Below are positions 26,432 to 34,743 of a stretch of 64,000 nt of DNA, in pieces; position 1 is the first letter of the stretch; every line of letters begins with the position of its first letter. Both the position numbers and the translations under genes were made by a program. The notes beneath the pieces were generated by a model. That model saw only the letters and a list, made by a program, of their open reading frames with translations, had not been told where the DNA came from and did no database searches. This stretch comes from Maritimibacter sp. REDSEA-S28_B5 (lineage in GTDB: Bacteria > Pseudomonadota > Alphaproteobacteria > Rhodobacterales > Rhodobacteraceae). The stretch lies in NCBI GenBank assembly GCA_001626765.1, contig LUOO01000112.1, positions 1 to 64,000 of the forward strand. The letters run 5' to 3'.

Positions 26432-26460
26432 TGGCCGGCATGGAATAATCCTTTTAGTTC

Positions 26461-26472
26461 AGCTTGACCCTC
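26461..26472. repeat. Retron a1 inverted repeat
   Basis: AGCTTGACCCTC is the exact reverse complement of 26576-26587. In retrons such repeats pair to bring the ends of the msr-msd RNA together for priming. Confidence 0.82.
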
Positions 26473-26575
26473 TAGTTGGGGCTGCAGAATCCGCGGCTGC
26501 TTAATGAAACGTCATTCCACTACGGCGCGGCGCGACGGTTGATCCGAGCCGCCATGCGATCCGGAAATAAAGAGC

Positions 26576-26587
26576 GAGGGTCAAGCT
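26576..26587. repeat. Retron a2 inverted repeat
   Basis: GAGGGTCAAGCT pairs perfectly with the a1 repeat at 26461-26472, closing the ncRNA 43 bases before the RT-TIR start. Confidence 0.82.
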
Positions 26588-26630
26588 GTTAAAACAGGCG
26601 AAAAACATAGATCCGGAGACCGCGCTTCTT

Positions 26631-28076
26631 ATGCTTAGTACGGCGCACTCTTTCACGGACATCGCGCACGCGCTGGGTTTGAACTCCCGTCAGTTCTTTT
26701 ATTCAATACAACACGTAGACGACGGAATTTTCTATCAGGAGTTTGATATTCCTAAAAGAAGGGGAGGCGTTAGGAGGATATCGAAGCCTGTAAGGGGCGT
26801 CGCACTTGCTCAAGACCGCTTTGCAGTTGTTTTAGAGCATGTCTATCGTCCCGGATCGTATGTAAGGGGCTTCGTTCGAGGGCAATCCTTCGTGTCAAAT
26901 GCTGAGTATCACAAGTCTCAGCAATGGGTCTTGAACATAGACTTGGAGGACTTCTTTCCGAGCATAAATTTCGGACGGATTCGGGGAATATTTATGTCAA
27001 GGATGTTTGGCTTCCCTCCCCGTGTCGCGACAATTTTAGCGCGACTTTGTACCTATGGTGGAGTCCTGCCTCAGGGAGCAAGCACTTCTCCGATAATTGC
27101 CAATATTGTTGCGAAGCAACTCGACAAGAAGCTAGTTGATTTGGCTAGTAGAGAACAAGTGAAGTATACTCGATATTCTGACGATATCACGTTCTCATCG
27201 TCCAAGAGGAGCGTTCCTAAAGCCTTTGTTGTCGATGCGGACATCAGAGCCGAGGGTGGGATCAAGCTCTCGTCGGAACTACATGATGCTGTTCGATCAT
27301 CTGGATTTCGGTTGAACTCGGAGAAAACTCGACTAATGCTCCGAAACTCTCGCCAAGAGGTGACGGGATTGATCGTAAATGAACGCACGAACGTCTGGAG
27401 ACGTGATGTTTCAAGAATGCGGAAGAAATTTCACTCGATCCGAAAGTTTGGTTGGGATGATGCCGCAAAATATTGGGGTGCCAAATCTGCCGAACATTTT
27501 CGTCAGCAGTTGATTGGTTGGCTCGCATTCGTACGGCAAGTCCGTGGAACTAACGATCCCGTATTGGCGAGGCTCTGCGAGAATGCTCACTCGGCGGGTA
27601 TTACAGAAATAAAATGGATAGAGGAGTTGGCGGATATGCACAAAGAGTTCGACGTATTCTTGTCCCACGCTACAGAAGACAAGCCGCGAGTTGGCCTTCT
27701 AAAGGCGGTTCTGGAATCGCGGGGAATCAAAGTTTTCTATGACGAAGATAGCATCAAGTGGGGAGATAGTATTGTGGACCGGATCAACCATGGGCTAACA
27801 AAATCTGTGTTCTTTATGCCGGTCCTTAGCGATACTTTTTCACGGAAGGGATGGACGAACAAGGAACTAAGTTCTGCTATCAGCAGCAACGCGAGTCGAC
27901 AAAAACGTATCCTCCCGATTAGAATGGATGACTTTGATATTGGGGACTCATACCCACTTCTCAACGACACTCTTTATAAGTCTTGGCCTACTGATCCTAC
28001 GATGCAGAAAGCCTTCTTCGACGAGGTTGCGGACGGCGTCGAAGAGTTGCTCACGGCTGAAAAATCTGGTTCCTAA
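26631..28076 (+). CDS. Retron reverse transcriptase fused to a C-terminal TIR domain
   Basis: The 481-residue product has a retron-type RT at about residues 1-305. Hallmarks are NAEYH at 90-94 (retron NAxxH), NIDLEDFFPSI at 102-112, LPQGASTSP at 146-154, the catalytic YSDD at 182-185, and VTG at 244-246 (retron VTG motif). A TIR domain occupies about 337-475, from FDVFLSHATED to the end, with the candidate catalytic Glu412 in GWTNKEL. TIR domains of this kind often degrade NAD+. RT-TIR retrons are known as antiphage systems that kill or halt infected cells. The gene is AT-richer than its neighbours (23 of 60 bases G or C at 27121-27180, against 43 of 60 at 28201-28260), indicating transfer. 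In-frame sequence upstream of the ATG is open to 26571 but has no standard start. Confidence 0.92.
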   Translation: MLSTAHSFTDIAHALGLNSRQFFYSIQHVDDGIFYQEFDIPKRRGGVRRISKPVRGVALAQDRFAVVLEHVYRPGSYVRGFVRGQSFVSNAEYHKSQQWVLNIDLEDFFPSINFGRIRGIFMSRMFGFPPRVATILARLCTYGGVLPQGASTSPIIANIVAKQLDKKLVDLASREQVKYTRYSDDITFSSSKRSVPKAFVVDADIRAEGGIKLSSELHDAVRSSGFRLNSEKTRLMLRNSRQEVTGLIVNERTNVWRRDVSRMRKKFHSIRKFGWDDAAKYWGAKSAEHFRQQLIGWLAFVRQVRGTNDPVLARLCENAHSAGITEIKWIEELADMHKEFDVFLSHATEDKPRVGLLKAVLESRGIKVFYDEDSIKWGDSIVDRINHGLTKSVFFMPVLSDTFSRKGWTNKELSSAISSNASRQKRILPIRMDDFDIGDSYPLLNDTLYKSWPTDPTMQKAFFDEVADGVEELLTAEKSGS

Positions 28077-29362
28077 ACCACAACCTCCCTCACCCTCTGC
28101 TCCCCAACCCCAAACACCCGCCGATACCTCTCAACCTCACCCTCCGGCCCCATAGCCTTCGCCGGGTTGTCGGACAGCTTCACCGTCGGGTGCCCGTCGG
28201 CGGCCACGGCTTTGCACACGAGTGAGAACGGCGCCAAGGCATCCTCCGCCGCCAGCCCCCGGAAGTCGTTCGTCAGCAGCGTTCCCCAGCCAAAGCTCAC
28301 CCGCACCCGCCCCGAAAACAGTCCGTGCAGCCGCGTGATCTCGTCCACGTCCAGCCCGTCGCTAAAGATCACCATCTTCTCGCGCGGGTCCTCGCCGCGC
28401 TCCTGCCACCAGGCAATCGCCGTCTCCGCCGCCGCCACCGGGGCCCCGGAATCCACCCTTATCCCGGTCCAGCCCGCCAGCCAGTCCGGCGCGCGTTCCA
28501 GAAACCCCTTCGTCCCGTAGGTGTCCGGCAGAATGATGCGCAGGTTGCCCGAATGCTCCTCCTGCCAGTCGGCCAGCACCTGATAGGGCGCCGCCGCCAG
28601 TGCCGCGTCGCCCTCCGCCAGCGCGGCATAGACCATCGGCAGTTCATGGGCGTTGGTGCCGATCGCCTCCAGATCCCGGTTCTTGGCGATCAGGCAGTTG
28701 GAGGTGCCGACAAAGGCCTCGCCCAGCCCCTCGACCATCGCCTGCACGCACCAGTCCTGCCACAGGAACCCGTGCCGCCGCCGCGTCCCGAAGTCGGCGA
28801 GTTTCAGGCCGGGGAGCGCGCGCAGGGCCAGCGCCTTGTCCCAAACCCGCGTCATTGCGCGGGCATACAAAACCTCCAGCTCGAACCGCCCCATGTCGCG
28901 CAGCACGGCGCGCGAGCGCAACTCCATGATCACGGCGAGCGCGGGCACCTCCCACAGCATGACCTCGGCCCAGGTGCCCTCGAACGTCAGTTCATACTGA
29001 TCGCCGACACGTTCGAGGTGATAGGGCGGCAGGCGCAGGCCCTCGAACCACTCCATGAAGTCGGCGCGGAACATGTTGCGCGTGCCGTAGAAGGTATTGC
29101 CGCGCATCCATGTGCTTTCGCCGCGCGTCAAGGACAGGGTGCGGATGTGGTCCAGTTGTTCGCGCAGCTCGCCCTCGTCGATGAGCTTGGCGAGCGGCAC
29201 CGAGGCGGTCCGGTTGATCAGCGAAAACGTCACCTGCGTCGTCGGATGGGTGCGAAACACCGACTGGCACATGAGGAGCTTGTAGAAATCCGTGTCGATG
29301 AGCGACCGCACGATGGGGTCGATCTTCCATTGGTGATTGTAGACGCGGCTCGCGATATCCAT
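28073..29362 (-). CDS. pncB: Nicotinate phosphoribosyltransferase
   Basis: This 429-residue enzyme converts nicotinate and PRPP to nicotinate mononucleotide in the Preiss-Handler NAD salvage pathway. The N-terminal motif LIDTDFYKLLMCQSVF and the phosphoribosyl-binding blocks GTSNCLIAKN, DSGAPVAAAE and FSDGLDVDEI are characteristic. The ATG at 29362 has GAGGATCAC upstream; earlier in-frame starts lack support. The stop overlaps that of the convergent RT-TIR gene by four bases, so the retron abuts the very end of pncB. Confidence 0.95.
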   Translation of the reverse strand: MDIASRVYNHQWKIDPIVRSLIDTDFYKLLMCQSVFRTHPTTQVTFSLINRTASVPLAKLIDEGELREQLDHIRTLSLTRGESTWMRGNTFYGTRNMFRADFMEWFEGLRLPPYHLERVGDQYELTFEGTWAEVMLWEVPALAVIMELRSRAVLRDMGRFELEVLYARAMTRVWDKALALRALPGLKLADFGTRRRHGFLWQDWCVQAMVEGLGEAFVGTSNCLIAKNRDLEAIGTNAHELPMVYAALAEGDAALAAAPYQVLADWQEEHSGNLRIILPDTYGTKGFLERAPDWLAGWTGIRVDSGAPVAAAETAIAWWQERGEDPREKMVIFSDGLDVDEITRLHGLFSGRVRVSFGWGTLLTNDFRGLAAEDALAPFSLVCKAVAADGHPTVKLSDNPAKAMGPEGEVERYRRVFGVGEQRVREVVV

Positions 29363-29404
29363 GTGATCCTCATTGGTTGGGCGCATTGAAGGGATTGGGC
29401 GGGC

Positions 29405-30319
29405 ATGATGCAAGCTCTGGTGTTGAAGGGGCGCGACGTGGCGCTCGAGACGCGGCCTGTGCCGGAGCCCAAGCGCGGCGAAGTGCGGGTGCGCGTGACC
29501 GCCTGCGGGGCGAATGCGAGCGATTGGGAGTTCGCGCGCGGGGTGCCGTTCTACGGTCGGCTCGCGCGGCTCGCGATGCGCGTGGACGTGATCGGCAGCG
29601 ACGTGGTCGGTGTCGTGGACAAGGTGGGCGAGGGCGTGGACCTGACCCCCGGCACCCGCGTCGTGGCGGATACGTTCGAGCGGTTTGGCGGGTTCGCGGA
29701 CTACTGCGTGGACAAGGCCGCGCGCTGGGTGCCGCTGCCCGACGAGATCGACGATGTCACCGCCGCCGCGCTGCCCCAGTCCGCCGCGATTGCGCTCACT
29801 GCGCTGCGCGATGTGCCCGCCGGTGCGCGGGTGCTGGTGAACGGCGGCGGAGGCGGCTCCGGTCCGCTCGCGATCCAGCTTGCCGCCTCGCGCGGCGCGG
29901 TGGTCACCGGGTGCGACAGCGCGTCCAAGGCTGGGGTCATGGAGCGGGCCGGGGCGTCGCGCATAGTGGATTACCGGGCCGAGGATGCCTTCGAGCTTGG
30001 CCCCTTCGACCGGATCCTCGACCTCTACGGCACCCGCAGCCCCGCCCGCATCCGGCGTGCGTTGGCGCCCGGCGGCACATACCGCATCGCGGGCGGGCCG
30101 ACCGGCACGCTGATCCGCGCGGCGCTGGCGAGGGGCGGGGTCGGGGTGCTCATGGTCAAGCAGGGGCCAGCGGCGGTGACCGAGGCGCTGTCCCTTGTGT
30201 CGGACGGCACGTGGTCACCCCTCATCGGGGAAACCGTGCCCCTGTCGCAGGCACCCGAGGCGCTGCGCCGCATGGGCCGGGGCGACATGGCGGGCAAGCT
30301 GGTGATCCGCGTTGGTTGA
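29405..30319 (+). CDS. Zinc-independent alcohol dehydrogenase-like oxidoreductase (MDR family)
   Basis: The 304-residue product has the GroES-like N domain (about 1-120) and a Rossmann nucleotide-binding domain with VLVNGGGGGSGPLAIQLA, the MDR dinucleotide motif. The usual zinc-ligand cysteines are not evident, so it is of the quinone-oxidoreductase-like type. The substrate is unknown. It is divergent from pncB, 42 bases apart. The alternative start at 29408 (second ATG of a tandem pair) is possible. Confidence 0.8.
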   Translation: MMQALVLKGRDVALETRPVPEPKRGEVRVRVTACGANASDWEFARGVPFYGRLARLAMRVDVIGSDVVGVVDKVGEGVDLTPGTRVVADTFERFGGFADYCVDKAARWVPLPDEIDDVTAAALPQSAAIALTALRDVPAGARVLVNGGGGGSGPLAIQLAASRGAVVTGCDSASKAGVMERAGASRIVDYRAEDAFELGPFDRILDLYGTRSPARIRRALAPGGTYRIAGGPTGTLIRAALARGGVGVLMVKQGPAAVTEALSLVSDGTWSPLIGETVPLSQAPEALRRMGRGDMAGKLVIRVG

Positions 30320-30430
30320 CGCGTTTCAGGGACTGTTGCCCCGAAAACGGCGTATTCCACGCAATCTGGCGACAAACTTTCGCGCCATATCCTGCAGGTG
30401 ATCAGTTGGATTACGGCAGGGAAGGCCGCC

Positions 30431-30946
30431 ATGTATTACGATTTCGATATTCACGTGCCTGGTTCCGGGGCGGCCCCACATGACTCCGAGGCCCCGCGCG
30501 ATTACGTCGCGCTGTTTCGCGATCCCGAAGTCGTCGCGGCGCTGAACGGGGCGAGCGAGACGGTCAGGGCGTTCTTCGCGGCCTCGGGGTTCGGGATGGC
30601 GCAGGGCAGGAGCGGCCTTCCCCCCGGCTACTACCCCGCCGCCGACGATGATCTCATGGCCGATGTCACCCAGCGCATCGCGGACAACCTTTCGCAGTTC
30701 GCGCTGAAAGGCGAGAACTTCAACGGCTTCAACCTGGCGGAATTCGCCCGCGCATTGGCCGAGGCCGAGCCGTTGCCGCACGAAGATACGGACGGGGTCG
30801 CGAGCGATGGCGAGCGCGCAGAGCTTCCCCCCGCCACCATTTCCGAGCCGGGCTGGGCCAAGACCATCGCCTCGACCGTGTTTCAGGTTGGCATTGTCAT
30901 CCTGCTCTTCGCCATCGGCAAGGGGGTCTGGACCGCGATCGGCTAG
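30431..30946 (+). CDS. Hypothetical protein with C-terminal membrane anchor
   Basis: I do not recognise this 171-residue protein. It is soluble and acidic for about 140 residues, beginning MYYDFDIHVPGSG, and ends in one hydrophobic helix (about 148-168) that would anchor it in the inner membrane with most of the chain in the cytoplasm. The ATG at 30431 has AGGGAAGG upstream. It stands alone between two oxidoreductase genes. Confidence 0.6.
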   Translation: MYYDFDIHVPGSGAAPHDSEAPRDYVALFRDPEVVAALNGASETVRAFFAASGFGMAQGRSGLPPGYYPAADDDLMADVTQRIADNLSQFALKGENFNGFNLAEFARALAEAEPLPHEDTDGVASDGERAELPPATISEPGWAKTIASTVFQVGIVILLFAIGKGVWTAIG

Positions 30947-30960
30947 GGAACAGCCGCTGG

Positions 30961-31956
30961 TCAGCCGCCCGCGATCTCAAGCACGATCTTCCCGATATGC
31001 TCGGAGCTTTCCATCCGGGCATGGGCCTTTGCCGCCTCCGCGAGCGGATAGGTGCTGTCCATGACCGGATGCACCCGCCCCGCATCGAGCAAGGGCCAGA
31101 CATGCTCGCGCAGCTCCGCCGCAATCGCAGCCTTGGCCGCGTCGGACTGCGGGCGCAGGGTCGACCCCGTAACGGTCAGGCGCCGCGCCATGATCTGGGC
31201 AAAGTTGATCTCGGCTTTCGGCCCGGTCAGGAAGGCGATGTGGACCATGCGCCCATCGTCCGCTAGCGCCTTGATGTTGCGGGCGATATAGCTGCCGCCG
31301 ACCATGTCGAGGATCAGGTTCGCGCCGCCCGCCTCGGTCACGACATCGACGAAATCCGCCTCGCGGTAGTTGATCGCCACATCGGCGCCCAGCTCCCGGC
31401 AGGTCGCGCACTTCTCGTCCGAGCCTGCGGTGGTAAAGACCCGCGCGCCAAAGACATGGGCAAGCTGGATCGCCGTCGTCCCGATGCCCGAAGACCCGCC
31501 GTGGACGAGAAACCGCTCGCCCGCCTTGAGGCCGCCGCGCATGAAGACGTTCGACCAGACGGTGAAATAGGTCTCGGGCAGGCAGGCCGCCTCTTTCAGG
31601 GACAGCCCTTTGGGGACGGGGAGGCAATGGGCGGCAGGCGTCGTGACGTATTCGGCGTAACCGCCACCGGGCAGCAGCGCGCAAACCATGTCGCCTATGG
31701 CGACACCCGTCACACCGGGACCGACCGCGACAACCTCGCCCGCGCCTTCGAGGCCCGGAAGGTCACTGGCGGTCGGGGGCGGGGCGTAGTTGCCCGCACG
31801 CTGCAGCGCGTCGGGGCGGTTCACGCCCGCATAGGCAAGCTTGATGAGGACGTCGCCATGACCCGGCGTCGGCACCGGGCGCGTGCCTTCGACCAGCACC
31901 TCGGGCGCGCCTGGTTTGGTGATTTCGACGGCTCGCATCGTGGTGGGCAGGGTCAT
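30961..31956 (-). CDS. NAD(P)H-quinone oxidoreductase (PIG3/QOR family)
   Basis: The 331-residue product starts MTLPTTMRAVEITKPGAPEVL, contains a GroES-like domain and the cofactor motif VHGGSSGIGTTAIQLA, and lacks the zinc site. Members reduce quinones with NADPH and resemble human PIG3 (TP53I3). It lies downstream of coq9, separated by two repeated hairpins, so weakly coupled at best. The ubiquinone theme of coq9 next door is suggestive only. Confidence 0.88.
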   Translation of the reverse strand: MTLPTTMRAVEITKPGAPEVLVEGTRPVPTPGHGDVLIKLAYAGVNRPDALQRAGNYAPPPTASDLPGLEGAGEVVAVGPGVTGVAIGDMVCALLPGGGYAEYVTTPAAHCLPVPKGLSLKEAACLPETYFTVWSNVFMRGGLKAGERFLVHGGSSGIGTTAIQLAHVFGARVFTTAGSDEKCATCRELGADVAINYREADFVDVVTEAGGANLILDMVGGSYIARNIKALADDGRMVHIAFLTGPKAEINFAQIMARRLTVTGSTLRPQSDAAKAAIAAELREHVWPLLDAGRVHPVMDSTYPLAEAAKAHARMESSEHIGKIVLEIAGG

Positions 31957-31972
31957 GGGGGTCTCCGGTCAA

Positions 31973-32050
31973 GGTGCGCAGTGAATGCGCACCCTACGGG
32001 CGATGCCGACCGAATGTCTACAGGGGCTATTGTGCGCACTTGTTGCGCAC
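31973..32050. repeat. Two copies of a GTGCGCA-N5-TGCGCAC hairpin
   Basis: GGTGCGCA (31973-31980) and TGCGCACC (31986-31993) form a perfect 8-bp stem with loop GTGAA. A second unit, GTGCGCA (32032-32038) and TGCGCAC (32044-32050), forms a 7-bp stem with loop CTTGT. The pair lies between coq9 and the QOR gene, resembling a REP-type intergenic repeat or a terminator of coq9. Confidence 0.6.
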
Positions 32051-32056
32051 CAGTCG

Positions 32057-32737
32057 TCACCGATCCCAGCGCCCCGGATAGCCCGGACGCGGCGCGCCCG
32101 GCGCGCGGATCATGTCGAGGAGCTTGCCGGGCGGTCCGGCCATGACGCTTTCCCAGATCTTTGTCCCGCGCACGCGGCCCTTGACCTCTTCGATCTTCAT
32201 CACGTTGTCGATGCGCCGGTCGAGGAACTCCCACGTGGCGGCAGACCCTTCGCTCTCGTCACCCAGCCAGTAGAGCACGGTCGAGGAATAAACCGCCGAC
32301 AAAGTCGCGCGTTTGGTATACCAGTTCACGTCTTGTGATGTGTCGCCCAGCGTCTCCCAGACCAGCCCGGCGGTTTCCCAAAGCGCGCGCGATCCGTCGG
32401 CCATGTTCTGCGGCAGGGCAAAGAGCGTCATGCCGCGCCGCACGAGTTCGCGGTCGGCCCCTTCGAGCCGCAGCCGAACGGCCAGCGCAATCCGGTCGCG
32501 AAACCGAAGGCCGGTCATGTCCCGCTCGGCCATCGCCGCGACCATCGCCGCGTCGCCGCGCTTGTGGTAGGCAAAGGCCATGTCGACGGCCCCGCGCGGG
32601 AAATGCTGGCGCGCGACTTCGATGGGAATGCCGGTGTCCTGCGAGGCAGCGCGCAGCGTCGCCTCGGACCAGCCGTCAAAGGGAACATGCATCAGCGCCG
32701 CGTCGAGCAGCCGGTCGGCATCGGATCGTTCGGTCAT
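32057..32737 (-). CDS. COQ9 family protein, ubiquinone biosynthesis
   Basis: The 226-residue protein has the TetR-like helical N domain (ADRLLDAALMHVPFDGWSEATLRAA) and a COQ9 C-terminal domain with DVNWYTKRATLSAVYSSTVLYWLGDESE. COQ9 binds lipids and helps COQ7 hydroxylate demethoxyubiquinone. The ATG at 32737 has AGGAG upstream; an open frame up to 32827 has no support. It is divergent from rpsU. Confidence 0.9.
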   Translation of the reverse strand: MTERSDADRLLDAALMHVPFDGWSEATLRAASQDTGIPIEVARQHFPRGAVDMAFAYHKRGDAAMVAAMAERDMTGLRFRDRIALAVRLRLEGADRELVRRGMTLFALPQNMADGSRALWETAGLVWETLGDTSQDVNWYTKRATLSAVYSSTVLYWLGDESEGSAATWEFLDRRIDNVMKIEEVKGRVRGTKIWESVMAGPPGKLLDMIRAPGAPRPGYPGRWDR

Positions 32738-32915
32738 GAGAGACTCCTGTCTTGCCATCCCTACCATGGTCCAGAGATAGGGCGCAGGGGCCGGGCCCAC
32801 AAGCAGGAGCCTTGAATATAAGGGCAAAGGGGCTGGACAGACCGGGACTTTGCCTATATACGGCGCGCTCCTGCAACTTTTTGCAACTCAAACTTAGGAA
32901 GGTGGTGACAACCAC

Positions 32916-33122
32916 ATGCAGGTATCGGTTCGCGACAACAACGTCGACCAGGCGCTCCGTGCTCTGAAGAAAAAACTTCAGCGTGAAGGTGTGTTTCGGG
33001 AAATGAAGCTCAAGCAGCATTTCGAGAAACCCTCGATCAAGAAAGCACGCGAGAAGGCGGAAGCCGTTCGCCGGGCACGCAAACTCGCCCGTAAGAAAGC
33101 CCAGCGCGAAGGTATGCTCTAA
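32916..33122 (+). CDS. rpsU: 30S ribosomal protein S21
   Basis: The 68-residue basic protein begins [21 protein letters not shown] and ends in a Lys/Arg-rich tail, matching bS21. It binds the small subunit near the mRNA entry and helps initiation. The ATG has GGAAGGTGGTGA upstream. Two hairpins follow at 33139-33156 and 33167-33188. Confidence 0.97.
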   Translation: MQVSVRDNNVDQALRALKKKLQREGVFREMKLKQHFEKPSIKKAREKAEAVRRARKLARKKAQREGML

Positions 33123-33138
33123 TACCTTGACTGGATGG

Positions 33139-33200
33139 CGGCGGGGCGACCCGCCGTTTCGATGATCCCCGGTGGCCATGCCCCGGGGTTTGTCTTTTTC
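33139..33200 (+). terminator. Tandem terminators after rpsU
   Basis: CGGCGGG (33139-33145) pairs with CCCGCCG (33150-33156) around GCGA, followed by TTTC. CCCCGG (33167-33172) pairs with CCGGGG (33183-33188), followed by the T-rich TTTGTCTTTTT. Confidence 0.75.
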
Positions 33201-33257
33201 GGGGTTCCGTTTTCCGCGTGGTGCCCCTTACCTGTAGCCGAGTGAAAGGCACAGGTC

Positions 33258-33710
33258 ATGACCCGACAGATCACCGTCACCGCCCGCTATCCCACTAACG
33301 CCGATGCCACCTTTGCCGAGGCGATCCATTTCTCGGAAATGGTCGAGGCGATGCGTGGAATCGCGACCTACGAGGGCCTGCCCGACGACGTGGTGCGCGA
33401 GGGCGAGACCTATGTGGTCGATATCACGCTCTTCGGCCTGATGAAGAACCCGGGCCACAGGATGCACGTCGAAATCCTCGACCGGCAGTCCCGTGTGCTC
33501 CAGAGCCGCGAGCACAATGCGCAGGTCACGCGCTGGGACCATCACCTGTCGATCCAGCCCCACGGGGCGGGCTGCGTCTGGACCGATACCGTCGTGATCG
33601 AGGCGCCGCGGATGGAGTGGTTCACCGCCCGGTTCGCGGCCTTTGTCTACACCCGGCGGCACAAGCATCGCGGGGCCGAGGCGCTTGAGACCCTCGTGAA
33701 GCGCCTCTAG
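33258..33710 (+). CDS. SRPBCC-like hypothetical protein
   Basis: The 150-residue product has the alternating beta and helical pattern of SRPBCC (START-like) proteins, with a START-like opening AEAIHFSEMVEAMRGIATYEG and a final amphipathic helix. No ligand or catalytic residue can be named. The stop overlaps that of the convergent alpha/beta hydrolase by four bases. Confidence 0.6.
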   Translation: MTRQITVTARYPTNADATFAEAIHFSEMVEAMRGIATYEGLPDDVVREGETYVVDITLFGLMKNPGHRMHVEILDRQSRVLQSREHNAQVTRWDHHLSIQPHGAGCVWTDTVVIEAPRMEWFTARFAAFVYTRRHKHRGAEALETLVKRL

Positions 33711-34630
33711 ACCTCCCGCAGGAACTCGGTCACCGCCGCGATGATCGCGTTAGGTGCAGTGTGGGGCAGGGCATGGCCCGCGCCCTTCACCACCTGATGG
33801 CGCACGTTGCGGTTCCACTGGGTGAGCTTGCCGATCTCGGTGGCCGGGATCACCGCGTCCGCTTCGCCCCAGATCGCGAGCACCGGCGTGCCGATCTTGC
33901 CGATATCGCGGTGCGCGTCCTCGATCCGGACCGACAGTGCGTTGCGATGGGCCGAAAGCACCGACCGAAGGTAGCCGCGCCGCGACAGCTCCGCGTCGAT
34001 CCGCGCGGGCAGATCGGGCACCACGGTCGGCCCGGCCGCATCGCGCCGCGCCGCCTCGCGCAGGACGCTTGGCCCCATCACCTGCCACAGCCAGTTGCCG
34101 AAGAGACCGCCGGCCCCGGCCCTTTTGAGCAGCGGACCAGGGGTATAGTCCATGCCGGCGGGCGCGAGCAGAACCAGCCGGTCCACCCGGTCGGGATAGG
34201 TGGCGGCAAAGAGAGAGCCGATCAGCCCGCCCATGGAATAGCCCATGATCGACACCGGCCCCTCGAGCCCCTGCTCGTCGAGGAGTTCGGTCAACTGGTG
34301 CAGAAAGAATTGTGGCGTCTGGCGGTCGCGGGGCCGATCCGACAGCCCGCGCCCGTAAAGGTCATAGGTCAGAACCTGATAACCCATCATGTTGAGCCCC
34401 CGGATCAGGCCCGAGAACACCCAGGACGGCGAGGTCAGTCCATGGATCAGCACGATGACGCTCGGCGTGGTCGGGCCGTGCCATTGGAACGACGTGACGC
34501 CGTCCTGCAAGAGCGCGATCCCTCCGTCCGTTCTGGACCGGTCGTCGCGTGGAGAATGACGCAGAAGTTCTGCCGCGAAGGGGGCCGCCGCGACGATCAC
34601 GGCCACTAGAATGAGGAGGGTCCAGATCAT
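33707..34630 (-). CDS. Membrane-anchored alpha/beta hydrolase
   Basis: The 307-residue product starts with one hydrophobic segment (MIWTLLILVAVIVAAAPFAA), which may anchor or export it. The alpha/beta hydrolase core shows VLIHGLTSP (oxyanion), the nucleophile elbow GYSMGG (Ser), and a late GAGHALPH with the catalytic His. The substrate is unknown. A start at 34708 would extend it into the operator region; ATG 34630 gives a clean anchor. It is divergent from the ArsR gene. Confidence 0.78.
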   Translation of the reverse strand: MIWTLLILVAVIVAAAPFAAELLRHSPRDDRSRTDGGIALLQDGVTSFQWHGPTTPSVIVLIHGLTSPSWVFSGLIRGLNMMGYQVLTYDLYGRGLSDRPRDRQTPQFFLHQLTELLDEQGLEGPVSIMGYSMGGLIGSLFAATYPDRVDRLVLLAPAGMDYTPGPLLKRAGAGGLFGNWLWQVMGPSVLREAARRDAAGPTVVPDLPARIDAELSRRGYLRSVLSAHRNALSVRIEDAHRDIGKIGTPVLAIWGEADAVIPATEIGKLTQWNRNVRHQVVKGAGHALPHTAPNAIIAAVTEFLREV

Positions 34631-34708
34631 GTTCTGCTCGTTCAGGGTGAGGGCGATATTGGCTCGGTGATGGGGGGCCTGTCCACCGCTTCCCTGAATA
34701 TGATTCAT

Positions 34709-34732
34709 GTGTTATATAACTTTTGTGTTATA
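34709..34732. promoter_or_regulatory. Candidate ArsR operator
   Basis: GTGTTATA occurs twice (34709-34716 and 34725-34732), 16 bases apart, and GTTATATAAC (34711-34720) is a perfect palindrome. It lies in the divergent promoter region 12 bases before the ArsR ATG. Autorepression is inferred. Confidence 0.5.
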
Positions 34733-34743
34733 GAGAATCACCC

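Larger units (their letters stand above)
26461..26587 (+). ncRNA. Retron msr-msd non-coding RNA (predicted)
   Basis: The 127-base region before the reverse transcriptase is bounded by a perfect 12-bp inverted repeat, the a1/a2 pair. Within it, an msr part holds hairpins GCAG/CTGC (26484-26487 and 26497-26500) and AATGA/TCATT with loop AACG (26503-26516). A GC-rich msd part follows with an imperfect stem-loop, GGCG-CGA-CGG/CCG-AGC-CGCC at 26529-26553. G26475, just after a1, is a candidate branching guanosine. Position, size, the paired ends and the adjacent retron-type RT support the call; msr/msd boundaries are inferred. Confidence 0.8.

Noticed and set aside
26571..26630. An upstream non-ATG start for the RT-TIR protein
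   Set aside because: The frame is open back to 26571 but only CTG or ATA codons could start it and it would run into the a2 repeat; the ATG at 26631 is preferred.
26412..28076. Prophage or transposon carrying the retron
   Set aside because: No integrase, transposase, terminal repeats or tRNA junction is visible in or around the segment.
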